Assembly (NCBI GenBank): GCA_027596195.1 | Contig: JADGJG010000074.1 | Coordinates: forward strand, 1-51,224 | DNA length: 51,224 nt | Direction: 5' to 3' | Origin: Podochytrium sp. JEL0797 | Lineage: Eukaryota; Chytridiomycota; Chytridiomycetes; Chytridiales; Chytriomycetaceae | Shown here: in pieces, positions 40,618-50,084 of the stretch | How positions within the stretch are numbered: the stretch's first letter is position 1 | How the letters are laid out: each line of letters begins with the position of its first letter | The notes under the pieces: model-generated | Databases searched by the model: none | The model's input: the letters and a program-made list of their open reading frames with translations, nothing else | Told to the model about the DNA's origin: nothing | Position numbers and translations under genes: made by a program

Positions 40618-40800
40618 CGGTGAGGTTTTCTCTGGCGTGTTTCGAGATGGGTCAAACGCGAGATTTACGTGTTGGATTTGGATTTTCGTTTCAAGATTTC
40701 CAAACCGGTGAGCAGTTATATTTCGAGCATCCAAAAGATGTTAAGAAAAAAGAGTGGAAAACTGATTCCAGGTTCTTTTGTACAGTGTCCACACGAACAT

Positions 40801-41859
40801 TTACTTTCGAGTCAACTGCATCATGAAAAGAACATTCAGTATCACTAACGCGTCCAAATATAGAAATAAAGCCCTCACCTTCAAAAACTCATCCCTCGTC
40901 GGCTGATTCTCCCGAAACACACCCAACATGCAACTCGTAACAGTCGAACTGCCCGGCTTCTCAACACCACGCATCACCATACACATGTGTTCGCACTCGA
41001 TCGTAACAGCCACACCTTGCGGCTGCAAAACCTCCTGGATCGCCATCGCGATTTGCTTGGTGAGCCGTTCTTGGACTTGGAGACGACGTGCAAACATTTC
41101 GGCGATTCGTGCGAGTTTGGAAAGGCCGAGGACGCGGCCGTTGGGGATGTAGCCGATGGAGACCTTTTTTTTGTGAGACGCGTAATGGGGTGGAGGTCAG
41201 AAACGGATTGATGATGTTTTTTTGTATAGATTACCTTTCCGGCAAACGGCACGAGGTGATGCTCACACAGACTGAAAATGTCGATATTCTTGACAATCAC
41301 CATTTCATCCGTGTCCTCCTCAAATACGGCTCCGTTCAACAAGTCTTTGAGAGATTGCTCGTATCCCTAATCATATTCCAAAAAATCACAAAAGTTTAAG
41401 GTTCCTCACAAACTGACAAGTTTTGGGTTTTTGGAAATCACTAGGGATCGAATCATCCAAAAACTCACCTTGGTAAAGAACATCAAGGCCTTGGCGTATC
41501 TCATGGGAGTCTTGAGAATCCCCTCGCGATGCACATCTTCGCCCAAACAGTCGATGATCGTTTTGACAGCGCCAGCGATTTTTTCCATACGTTCCTCCTG
41601 CTGCTCCTTGGTTTCCTGGCGCCTGCAGGATTGGTTTAGATCTTTAACAAGATGGTTCCTTGTTTGATCATGCTCGAATAATGTACCTCTGCATGGCACC
41701 TGGGGACGGGTACGACAATCCGAGGTTGTCGATCACCACGGGAAAGTCCTTTCCGGTGCTCTGGTTCCTGCCCACAAAGGGGGAGCTTGAACGGGTCACG
41801 GTGGTTGCGGCTTCGAGTTGGATGCCGTTGACAGCGGGGATCAGGTCAGAAGGACACAT
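40801..41859 (-). CDS. GCH1: GTP cyclohydrolase I, unit 1
   Basis: Five exons: 41859-41687, 41622-41469, 41366-41235, 41163-40879 and a 15-nt last exon 40815-40801; introns 64, 102, 71 and 63 bp; 252 residues. The catalytic core is complete: [33 protein letters not shown] (zinc Cys and His), [31 protein letters not shown] and HMCMVMRGV. It converts GTP to 7,8-dihydroneopterin triphosphate, the first step of folate (and, where present, biopterin) synthesis, as a cytosolic homodecamer. It is divergently transcribed from the 2H gene 133 bp away. Confidence 0.93.
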
Positions 41860-41992
41860 TATTGCGGTTTCGAGTTGAATTTCGAATTTTGGAAATCTTG
41901 GAAAGCTCGTCTTTTGTGCTGATCAACAATCCCAGTGCATCTCGGCCATTCTTGCCCTTTGTTTACCTCCACCCGCCAATCTCAAACCCACA

Positions 41993-42712
41993 ATGCCCCG
42001 CCCGACCCACTTCCTCTCTCTGCGCCTCGACCCGCACCCCTTCACCACCTTCCTCAACCACGTCCACACAAACCACCCGTCCCTCGAATCAGACCTCGTC
42101 CTTCCCAACTCGTTCCACATCACAGTCCTCCCCCTCGCCCTGTCCCAAACCACACTCCCGATCGCAAAAGAAGCGCTTGAAGCAGTGTCGCGGTCGTTGA
42201 TCCCAAAATACTTTGCGACACCGGAATCCTTAATGCGAATCCGGTTGATGGGTGTGGGTACGTTTGGGGGGAGGGTTGTGTGGGCGAAAGTGGTGGAAGA
42301 CGCGACGAAAGAGCTCACGTTGTTTGCCGAGGAAGTGCAGGCGTTGTTTGCAGAGTATGGGCTTCTGGAAACGATGTATGATTTCAGACCGCATGCAACG
42401 CTTATGAAGGTTGGGGGGAAGTCGCGACCTGCGATTCTCACAGCTGCTGCAGCGTCAAACAACTCGACACGTCAAGTGAGTCACAGTGAGCGAGAAGGGA
42501 CTCGTGCGGGTGGACGTGATAGGAATGGTGGGGGGAAGAAAGATTCGGGGACGCATGACAAGATTGAGTCGCAGGTTTTTTTGCCGTTTGCGCGATTTGA
42601 TTTTGGCACGCATGTCGTGCACAAGCTTGAGCTTTCTGCGATGGGGAAAATGGCGGAGGATGGGTATTATGTGTGTGTCAAGAGTGTGGATATTCCTTGC
42701 CGGGAATCGTGA
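41993..42712 (+). CDS. 2H phosphoesterase, AKAP7/LigT-like, unit 1
   Basis: Single exon, 239 residues, ATG 41993. The two HxT catalytic motifs of the 2H superfamily are at His42-Ile-Thr44 (SFHITVLPL) and His134-Ala-Thr136 (FRPHATLMK), about 90 residues apart as in the AKAP7 NLS-type domain. That group includes 2',5'-oligoadenylate and cyclic phosphodiesterases and RNA-processing enzymes. A basic Ser/Gly-rich insert (about 155-190) separates the second motif from FLPFARFDFGTH. Substrate unknown. Confidence 0.85.
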   Translation: MPRPTHFLSLRLDPHPFTTFLNHVHTNHPSLESDLVLPNSFHITVLPLALSQTTLPIAKEALEAVSRSLIPKYFATPESLMRIRLMGVGTFGGRVVWAKVVEDATKELTLFAEEVQALFAEYGLLETMYDFRPHATLMKVGGKSRPAILTAAAASNNSTRQVSHSEREGTRAGGRDRNGGGKKDSGTHDKIESQVFLPFARFDFGTHVVHKLELSAMGKMAEDGYYVCVKSVDIPCRES

Positions 42713-42771
42713 GGAATAAACGCGTTGTGCTCTGAAGGAGCAGTTTCGCGGTTCCAAAAATTCATTCAAAA

Positions 42772-43767
42772 ATGACTCAATCGTGCTGTCGCCGTGCCGA
42801 ATCTTGCGTGGAAGTCCTGCAAGAGAAACTCGAAGCCGCACTAGAGGAAATCAACCTTCTCCGAGGGCTGCTCCATCTGCCACGGTTGAAAGACATCACG
42901 CTCGGCACCCCTGGTCGAACTGTGGCATCAAAACAAACTTGCCCGCCATCTTTGGAATACGTCCCAACAGAAGTCTTGAACCAGATTGCCTCATACCTTC
43001 CAGCTACAAGCTTTATCGCACTCTGTCACGCGCTCCCTGCCCTCAAATATGCGTCCGAAATGTTGCACGCGGTCGGAGTCTCGCTCAACGTCAACGTGAC
43101 GTCCATGTTCCCCGACTTTACAGTCCCCAACCACATTCAGAAAATCGAACGACCCAATCTAATCCAACTGGTGAACGTGCACGCCCTATCGCGTTTGTTG
43201 CCGCGCTTCGGAGGAGTCTTTCGAATCCGAATTAGGTCCATCCAATTCTTGGACTCCATTCTCCCTCTGTTGACCAAGACGGTGGATCTGATTGCTCCAG
43301 ATGAGTCGCCTTCGTATCGCGGAGAGGACTCAGTCCATGCCATTCTCACACACGCGATTCAATCTGGGCTCAAAATCCGGTCGTTGGAGATCCCGTTTGG
43401 AATTTCAGCGAAGCCCGTGTTGGAATGCTGTAATTTGTACGGATTCAGGAAGTTGCGTTGTTCTCGCCACTTATTCCCGTTCGAGGCGTTGCAGGACAAC
43501 CACGCAATACGCGAACTCGCGTTGGAGATGGGATTCCCCACGGCTCCGGAAACGGTAGCAAGAGAACTCGAACGTTTGCGCCTTGTTTTACCCAGCACTG
43601 GGTTGAGAATTGTATTGTTTCGGTATGAGTGTTGCCCCGACGGAGGTGTGGTGTCGCTGTTTCGGGTGGGAGAAGGGTTGACACGCGTTGGGTGGTCTAA
43701 GCAGGTTGTGACGGGGGGACCTGTTGGACGGAAGACGTGTGTTGTCGAGTGGAGACGCGAGAAATGA
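42772..43767 (+). CDS. F-box protein, unit 1
   Basis: Single exon, 331 residues. An N-terminal Cys-rich start and coiled coil (VEVLQEKLEAALEEINLL) precede an F-box-like segment PTEVLNQIASYLPATSFIALCHALPAL, which would bind Skp1. The rest is a Leu-rich helical region with no recognised repeat family and probably recruits the substrate. Likely a subunit of an SCF ubiquitin ligase. It shares a unit with the RING-H2 gene, but nothing shows they cooperate. Confidence 0.75.
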   Translation: MTQSCCRRAESCVEVLQEKLEAALEEINLLRGLLHLPRLKDITLGTPGRTVASKQTCPPSLEYVPTEVLNQIASYLPATSFIALCHALPALKYASEMLHAVGVSLNVNVTSMFPDFTVPNHIQKIERPNLIQLVNVHALSRLLPRFGGVFRIRIRSIQFLDSILPLLTKTVDLIAPDESPSYRGEDSVHAILTHAIQSGLKIRSLEIPFGISAKPVLECCNLYGFRKLRCSRHLFPFEALQDNHAIRELALEMGFPTAPETVARELERLRLVLPSTGLRIVLFRYECCPDGGVVSLFRVGEGLTRVGWSKQVVTGGPVGRKTCVVEWRREK

Positions 43768-43820
43768 GTAACTGATTTAAACGGAGATTTAATAATTTAA
43801 TATTTTCGAAATTCAAAGCA

Positions 43821-43934
43821 ATGCAGCGACCCACTTTCTTGTTGGTTCTCGTCCTCGCCCTCACCGTCTCTGGATATTCCAACCATTACGGCAACGTGCA
43901 CAAGGACGCCGCTGTCTCGAGCCAATCACCCTGA
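43821..43934 (+). pseudogene. Truncated secreted-protein gene at the duplication junction
   Basis: ATG 43821 opens a signal peptide (LLVLVLALTVSG) and SNHYGNVHKDA. At 43912 the sequence jumps into antisense cyclin DNA and the frame ends eight codons later at TGA 43932-43934. The same 5' end recurs at 51134 up to the window end, so a full-length gene probably lies beyond 51224. As it stands this copy encodes a 37-residue fused peptide, probably meaningless. Confidence 0.75.
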
Positions 43935-44380
43935 GTGGAATTGTCTTCACACACGAGATCGTATTGGAGAACGTTAAGGAAGCTTCGCTCCATCGCGTTG
44001 ATTTCGGGGAGCGTGAAAAAGTTGTCGGACGCGCTTTCCCATGCCAGGTTTGACACGGCGCGTTCGCAAACGTACTTGTACGCCGTGAGGAGAGCGATAA
44101 AAAAGAGGCGGTAGTGCACGACGGGATCTTGCTCGTTGAAGCGTGAAGTCGCGCTAAAATATCGGTCAATGTAGGTGAGAGCAGCGAGAAGGACGGGAAC
44201 GGTGGGATGTGAGAGACGGAGCACGTGTCCTGCAAACTGCTTGAGGTATTCCTTTTTTTGTGGTGAGCTCGGAATATGGCTCGTGATGGTCTCGCAGATA
44301 ACAGCGGCCAGAGCCTCGGTAGAAGCAGAGGGACCCATGTAGTCGTTGAGTGCGTCATATATCGCAGTGGCTGAAGTCAT
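43886..44380 (-). pseudogene. 3'-truncated cyclin copy in unit 2
   Basis: From ATG 44380 the frame equals cyclin member 5 through STQGDWLET, then runs across the junction at 43912 into antisense of the secreted-protein gene and stops at 43886 after AASLCTLP. The cyclin box helices are retained but the Ser-rich tail and the WKLFWRRF ending are lost. It might still make a folded cyclin box; more likely it is a by-product of the rearrangement. Confidence 0.8.
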
Positions 44381-44701
44381 GTAGTGATCGCGGATGAGCC
44401 AGTTTTGAGGGTGATTTTTAGAACATTTGGCAACTGACGGTGGAATTGGAACAACCACGCGTTGCCTCGTTTTCGAGCACTCTGATTGGCTCACAATTTC
44501 GATCGAGATGAAAGCAGATCGAGATTCATATTCATCACCCCCGGTTGATTCTGAAACCGATCGCCTGGAAAAAGACAAAATTGGGCTACGCGATTTTTGG
44601 GTGGTTTAGGGCGGTTGTTTCGATTTTTCCGATCGGCCAGTTTTTGTGAAAATTGCAATAACGCGTGGTGGGTAATGAATCGATCATTTTATTCGGTACG
44701 A
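44381..44701. other. Intergenic region, unit 2 equivalent of 37080-37400
   Basis: 321 bp between the truncated cyclin and the RING gene of unit 2. The part next to the cyclin is identical to unit 1; 44530-44680 carries many substitutions. No gene. Confidence 0.4.
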
Positions 44702-46522
44702 TTATTTGACTTCGGTCAAACACAAAGGACACGTCCTTTTCCCTTGTCCCCCTTCCTTCCGACTTTTCATCCAGAGCGAAATGCAATCGTCATGATAACT
44801 GTGTCCACACTTTAGCTCTCTCACAACATCTCCGCTTTCATATTCGCAGAAGCAAACTGCGCAACCCTCGAATCCAAAATGCTTGATGGTTGATTGATCA
44901 ATTTCTGAAACAGCTGCATCAACACCGACCACTCCCTCCACCTCCGTTTTCGACTCTGATAGCTGATGCGTTTTCTCAACTTCACCCGCTTCACTTCCTT
45001 TCCTCTTCTCCCAGACATAAACTTTCAAACTCTCCCACTCCTCCTGTTTCACTCCACCCCCACCACCACTGCCCATCTCTCTTATCGCAGCTGCATCCAC
45101 AGGCGCCCAAAAATCTGCCGAAACTCCATTAATTATTTCCCACACGGCAGGATCCATCTCAGGATCCCACCGTCTCCCCTCAAACCGGTCAAACTCGCCA
45201 CCCAGTCTCCCCTCCCCAACAACCCCGACGGCTTCCAAAGCCCTCAACGCGCTCGCCCGCCTGGCTCTCAGCTCCAGACCTTGTTTGTACCACGATCGCC
45301 ACCGCGATAACATGTACCATGACAATCCCATAATCCACCCGGTAACAATATACACGAAACAAAAGAGAAAGAGAGTCGGATTCGTAGCTTGGCAAGTCGA
45401 AGAGAACAACCACACCGTCCCGGCTACAAGCCACAATGCAATCAATGTCCAAAGAATCGCGTAGATGGGCCTCAACACAACAGAAAGCACTTCCATCGCG
45501 TGTTTTTTGAATCGCGTTCTCCAACGCTGTTGAATGGCTGGATTTGCAGGTTCGAGAGTTCGGAAGTGGGCGGCCATATTCGTGGTCCACGTTTGCAATC
45601 GGTTGCGTGGCAAGTCGAGAATAGTCAACAAAAACATAACCGCGATCCAAAGTTTGTTGGTTTGCGTGCTGTCCCCAAGACCACGGACGACCGAGTCCTG
45701 CGTTCCGCAAACACCCTGCGAGTTATACGCAAACAGAACGCAAGGAGCCAGAACGAGAGCAAGAGCGTACCATCCATACAAGATGGCCGTTTTTGTACTC
45801 TTGTATCGCTCTCTGTTGGCAACAATAAACATGGGCGTGCAGCACATCGTGTCGGGAAGGTATTCATCCCTTTCACGTCGCGGATCATCCCTCATAACGC
45901 GATCAATCGACCGTCGATTCAATTCCCGCAACCTCCTCACGCGATGCTCACGAATCTGTTGATGCCGCATCTGCTGTTGATAATATTCCTGAAATGGATG
46001 GGGAGGAAACGCGGCCACGTGCGATTCGTATTGTTGCGACCAGTTTTGGTTTTGGTGTGTGAGGATTCCAGAGAGTCGTTGGCGTCGGTTTTCGTGGGCT
46101 TCTTCGAGGGTGCGGAAGGGGAGTGGAGCTATGGTGCGGTTTTGGCGTGATTGGGAGGCGGCGCCTCCGAGGCCCATGGATAGGTCAATGTGTGTGATGA
46201 GATTTGCGGTCGATTCTCGATAGTGACCATTTTGTTCGGGTGATATTTCGGTTTCATCTTCCTGGGGATCAACTTGGCGTTGCTGTGTTTCGAGGGTTTC
46301 ACGCAGCGTTTGTTGTACCGATTCGATGTTTTGCGAAAATGTAGTCATGGACGCGATCGCTTGCTGCACTTCTGTAATCAGATTCTCGGTCGACGTAATG
46401 GGGCTATTGTCAGAATCTGGATCCGGATCTGGAATACTCTCTGCGGAGCGATTGGTGGTGGGTTTGGTGGGTTCCATTTTTTTGACAATTTTTGTAAGTT
46501 CGTTTTCCTCTATTTTACTCAT
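44702..46522 (-). CDS. RING-H2 finger membrane protein, unit 2
   Basis: 606 residues from the equivalent ATG 46522 (or 46477 for the better start context). Same four membrane segments and RING-H2 ([15 protein letters not shown]; His-Phe is His-Tyr here, with all zinc ligands kept). Differences from unit 1 are mostly single residues, but the linker before the RING (EKRKGSEAGEVEKTHQL here) is strongly changed and two codons longer. The frame is intact, so both copies could be expressed. Confidence 0.85.
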   Translation of the reverse strand: MSKIEENELTKIVKKMEPTKPTTNRSAESIPDPDPDSDNSPITSTENLITEVQQAIASMTTFSQNIESVQQTLRETLETQQRQVDPQEDETEISPEQNGHYRESTANLITHIDLSMGLGGAASQSRQNRTIAPLPFRTLEEAHENRRQRLSGILTHQNQNWSQQYESHVAAFPPHPFQEYYQQQMRHQQIREHRVRRLRELNRRSIDRVMRDDPRRERDEYLPDTMCCTPMFIVANRERYKSTKTAILYGWYALALVLAPCVLFAYNSQGVCGTQDSVVRGLGDSTQTNKLWIAVMFLLTILDLPRNRLQTWTTNMAAHFRTLEPANPAIQQRWRTRFKKHAMEVLSVVLRPIYAILWTLIALWLVAGTVWLFSSTCQATNPTLFLFCFVYIVTGWIMGLSWYMLSRWRSWYKQGLELRARRASALRALEAVGVVGEGRLGGEFDRFEGRRWDPEMDPAVWEIINGVSADFWAPVDAAAIREMGSGGGGGVKQEEWESLKVYVWEKRKGSEAGEVEKTHQLSESKTEVEGVVGVDAAVSEIDQSTIKHFGFEGCAVCFCEYESGDVVRELKCGHSYHDDCISLWMKSRKEGGQGKRTCPLCLTEVK

Positions 46523-47924
46523 CTTTCTTGGCACCATTAAAAGACATCCTCCTCCAAAGTTTTTGTGACGGAGCCAGAGAAGTTTGCGCAACCGACTCTG
46601 CAGTATCGCTCTCCAAAGATGGTACAGTCGTATTCATTTGCGCAAACTGCTCCAACGCGTCACTATGAATACGATGAAACTCCTCAATCATTTCCGGCGT
46701 TGGGCCCTCAATATTCTCCATCACGCTCCCGCGTTTTGAATTCGATCGCGAAACGCCAAGCATATTGACGGAAAACACAGCATGCGTCGATTTAGCCACG
46801 TCCATCAGCTCGTGTCCGATTTCTTGGATATTAAAACTCATGCGTCTGATGTGGTTTGCTGCCTTTTTATGGAGCTCTTGGAGTCCTCCTTCGTCGTTGG
46901 TGGATTGCGACGACATTGTGTGACTTAATTCTTGGTCGACCTCGACAGCCGGTTCAACGGTTACGGTTGCAGCCTCGTGACGAGAAAGCCGAAAATTGTT
47001 TAAAATCTGTTGCTGTGGAGGCGATAACGCACCCAGACTCTCGTCGCGTGAATGTCGAGGCGGTTTTTGAGACTGCTGTTGCTGCAACGTCGGAATCACT
47101 TCCGAATCGCGTGAGAGCCGTTTTTGCTGGGCATCCTCTATCTTTTTGACACTCAGTTTACTCAACCTGCGTTCCGCGATCCTGCCCAACTCTTCCAACG
47201 CGTCTTCTGTCAACATTTCGGACCGTCTCCGCGGTTTCGCGGCGCCCGACTTGGACCGTCCCAGATTGACAATCTGCATCGGTCCATCACTGCTTTCTCC
47301 CGCGCTGGAATCCCGGGGCACCCCATCCTCCGCTTTCTCTATCCTCTTCACCGGCCGCGAAGCGATGAGAATATCCAGATTCATAATCACCTCCGAATGA
47401 CCCAACACACTCTCCCTCCACTTCCTCGCTGCTTCAGACTCATTATACTCCACCACAATCCTCCTTCGCGATTCGTCATCCTCCGGACCCGTCGTGACGA
47501 GGAGTGACCCATTAATAAGATTCGCTTTACGAAGCACGAGTTCGAGACGTCGGTGGTGTTCGAGATCGAGTTTTTGTTCCGCGCGGAGTTCGAGTTGTTC
47601 GAGGGCGTCAAGGGTAAGTTTTTTGGAGGGGGTGCGAGTGAGGGCTGTGGGGGTTGGTTTGAGGGTTGCGGAGGCGGGGGTGGTGGAGGGGGTGGTGGAG
47701 AGGCGGCGTTGTTGAGAGGAGGGTGGGTTTAACGAGGAAATGGCTTCGGATACGCGTGGGTGAGAGGAAGGTGGGTTTAACGAGGAAACGGCTTGTGATA
47801 CGCGTCGATGTTGGTCTTGGGGGTATAATTCTTGGGCTGTGGAAACGCGTCGGTCCGTGGATGAGGAGGGATTTACGGACTCGCGTGGTGTCACCAAGTC
47901 GGGTGGGTCCGGTTTGGTCTGCAT
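46515..47924 (-). CDS. Ser/Arg-rich low-complexity protein, unit 2
   Basis: 469 residues, as in unit 1, frame intact. Almost all of it is identical to the unit 1 copy; the exception is a short run (GGLQELHKKAANHIRR here, [16 protein letters not shown] there), where the DNA has a cluster of substitutions around 46846-46925. The stop codon again overlaps the RING ATG by 8 nt. Confidence 0.7.
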   Translation of the reverse strand: MQTKPDPPDLVTPRESVNPSSSTDRRVSTAQELYPQDQHRRVSQAVSSLNPPSSHPRVSEAISSLNPPSSQQRRLSTTPSTTPASATLKPTPTALTRTPSKKLTLDALEQLELRAEQKLDLEHHRRLELVLRKANLINGSLLVTTGPEDDESRRRIVVEYNESEAARKWRESVLGHSEVIMNLDILIASRPVKRIEKAEDGVPRDSSAGESSDGPMQIVNLGRSKSGAAKPRRRSEMLTEDALEELGRIAERRLSKLSVKKIEDAQQKRLSRDSEVIPTLQQQQSQKPPRHSRDESLGALSPPQQQILNNFRLSRHEAATVTVEPAVEVDQELSHTMSSQSTNDEGGLQELHKKAANHIRRMSFNIQEIGHELMDVAKSTHAVFSVNMLGVSRSNSKRGSVMENIEGPTPEMIEEFHRIHSDALEQFAQMNTTVPSLESDTAESVAQTSLAPSQKLWRRMSFNGAKKDE

Positions 47925-48107
47925 CGGTGGGGTTTTCTCTGGCGTGTTTCGAGATGGGTCAAACGCGAGATTTACGTGTTGGATTGTGATTTTCGTTTCA
48001 AGATTTCCAAACCGGTGAGCAGTTATATTTCGAGCATCCAAAAGATATCAAGAAAAAAGAGTGGAAAATTGATTCCAGGTTCTTTTGTACAGTGTCCACA
48101 CGAACAT

Positions 48108-49170
48108 TCACTTTCGAGTCAACTGCATCATGAAAAGAACATTCAGTATCACTCGATTTAACGCGTCCAAATATAGAAATAAAGCCCTCACCTTCAAAAA
48201 CTCATCCCTCGTCGGCTGATTCTCCCGAAACACACCCAACATGCAACTCGTAACAGTCGAACTGCCCGGCTTCTCAACACCACGCATCACCATACACATG
48301 TGCTCGCACTCGATCGTAACAGCCACACCTTGCGGCTGCAGAACCTCCTGGATCGCCGTCGCGATTTGCTTGGTGAGCCGTTCTTGGACTTGGAGACGAC
48401 GTGCAAACATTTCGGCGATTCGTGCGAGTTTGGAAAGGCCGAGGACGCGGCCGTTGGGGATGTAGCCGATGGAGACCTTTTTTTTGTGAGACGCGTAATG
48501 GGGTGGAGGTCAGAAACGGATTGATGATGTTTTTTTGTATAGAGTACCTTTCCGGCAAACGGCACGAGGTGATGCTCACATAGACTGAAAATGTCGATAT
48601 TCTTGACAATCACCATTTCATCCGTGTCCTCCTCAAATACGGCTCCGTTCAACAAGTCTTTGAGAGATTGCTCGTATCCCTAATCATATTCCAAAAAATC
48701 ACAAAAGTTTAAGGTTCCTCACAAACTGACAAGTTTTGGGTTTTTGGAAATCACTGGGGATCGAATCATCCAAAAACTCACCTTGGTAAAGAACATCAAG
48801 GCCTTGGCGTATCTCATGGGAGTCTTGAGAATCCCCTCGCGATGCACATCTTCGCCCAAACAGTCGATGATCGTTTTGACAGCGCCAGCGATTTTTTCCA
48901 TACGTTCCTCCTGCTGCTCCTTGGTTTCCTGGCGCCTGCAGGATTGGTTTAGATCTTGAGTATGATTGCACCTTTATTGATCACTCGTATTGTGTACCTC
49001 TGCATGGCACCCGGGGACGGGTACGACAATCCGAGGTTGTCGATCACCACGGGAAAGTCCTTTCCGGTGCTCTGGTTCCTGCCCACAAAGGGGGAGCTTG
49101 AACGGGTCACGGTGGTTGCGGCTTCGAGTTGGATGCCGTTGACAGCGGGGATCAGGTCAGAAGGACACAT
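48108..49170 (-). CDS. GCH1: GTP cyclohydrolase I, unit 2
   Basis: Five exons: 49170-48998, 48935-48782, 48679-48548, 48476-48192 and 48122-48108; 252 residues. Catalytic and zinc residues are all kept. Exon lengths equal those of unit 1, while introns differ slightly, especially the first, which is heavily substituted. The stop codon is TGA here and TAA in unit 1. Same reaction as the unit 1 copy; gene dosage would be doubled if both are real. Confidence 0.9.
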
Positions 49171-49305
49171 TATTGCGGTTTCGAGTTGAATTTCGAAATG
49201 GAAATCTGAGTCGGAAAGCTTCTCTTTTGTGCTGATCAACAATCCCAGTGCATCTCGGCCATTCTTGCCCTTTGTTTACCTCCACCCGCCAATCTCAAAC
49301 CCACA

Positions 49306-50025
49306 ATGCCCCGCCCGACCCACTTCCTCTCTCTGCGCCTCGACCCGCACCCCTTCACCACCTTCCTCAACCACGTCCACACAAACCACCCGTCCCTCGA
49401 ATCAGACCTCGTCCTTCCCAACTCGTTCCACATCACAGTCCTCCCCCTCTCCCTGACCCAAACCACACTCCCGATCGCAAAAGAAGCGCTTGAAGCAGTG
49501 TCGCGGTCGTTGATCCCAAAATACTTTGCGACACCGGAATCCTTGATGCGAATCCGGTTGATGGGTGTGGGTACGTTTGGGGGGAGGGTTGTGTGGGCGA
49601 AAGTGGTGGAAGACGCGAAGAAAGAGCTCACGTTGTTTGCCGAGGAAGTGCAGGCGTTGTTTGCAGAGTATGGGCTTCTGGAAACGATGTATGATTTCAG
49701 ACCGCATGCAACGCTTATGAAGGTTGGGGGGAAGTCGCGACCTGCGATTCTCACAGCTGCTGCAGCGTCAAACAACTCGACACGTCAAGTGAGTCACAGT
49801 GAGCGAGAAGGGACTCGCGCGGGTGGACGTGATAGGAATGGTGGGGGGAAGAAAGATTCGGGGACGCATGACAAGATTGAGTCACAGGTTTTTTTGCCGT
49901 TTGCGCGATTTGATTTTGGCACGCATGTCGTGCACAAGCTTGAGCTTTCTGCGATGGGGAAAATGGCGGAGGATGGGTATTATGTGTGTGTCAAGAGTGT
50001 GGATATTCCTTGCCGGGAATCGTGA
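49306..50025 (+). CDS. 2H phosphoesterase, AKAP7/LigT-like, unit 2
   Basis: 239 residues, intact; both HxT motifs are conserved. A few substitutions relative to unit 1, for example LPLSLTQ for LPLALSQ next to the first HxT and KKEL for TKEL. The 135-bp gap to the divergent GCH1 start contains a diverged patch. Confidence 0.85.
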   Translation: MPRPTHFLSLRLDPHPFTTFLNHVHTNHPSLESDLVLPNSFHITVLPLSLTQTTLPIAKEALEAVSRSLIPKYFATPESLMRIRLMGVGTFGGRVVWAKVVEDAKKELTLFAEEVQALFAEYGLLETMYDFRPHATLMKVGGKSRPAILTAAAASNNSTRQVSHSEREGTRAGGRDRNGGGKKDSGTHDKIESQVFLPFARFDFGTHVVHKLELSAMGKMAEDGYYVCVKSVDIPCRES

Positions 50026-50084
50026 GGAATAAACGCGTTGTGCTCTGAAGGAGCAGTTTCGCGGTTCAAAAAATTCATTCAAAA

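Larger units (their letters stand above)
36611..43911 (+). repeat. Direct tandem duplication, unit 1 (7301 bp)
   Basis: The whole unit recurs at 43912-51224. Left edge: CTGTCTCGAGCC at 36611 is preceded by AACTTTTTGA; at 43912 the same sequence is preceded by AAGGACGCCG, the end of unit 1. Gene order inside is cyclin 5' part (-), RING-H2 (-), Ser-rich protein (-), GCH1 (-), 2H phosphoesterase (+), F-box (+), start of a secreted protein (+). The boundaries fall inside two genes, as expected for a break not selected to keep genes whole. Confidence 0.93.

Noticed and set aside
41923..42462. Minus-strand ORF of 179 codons opposite the 2H phosphoesterase, repeated at 49236-49775
   Set aside because: Antisense to a gene with both HxT motifs intact; a shadow.
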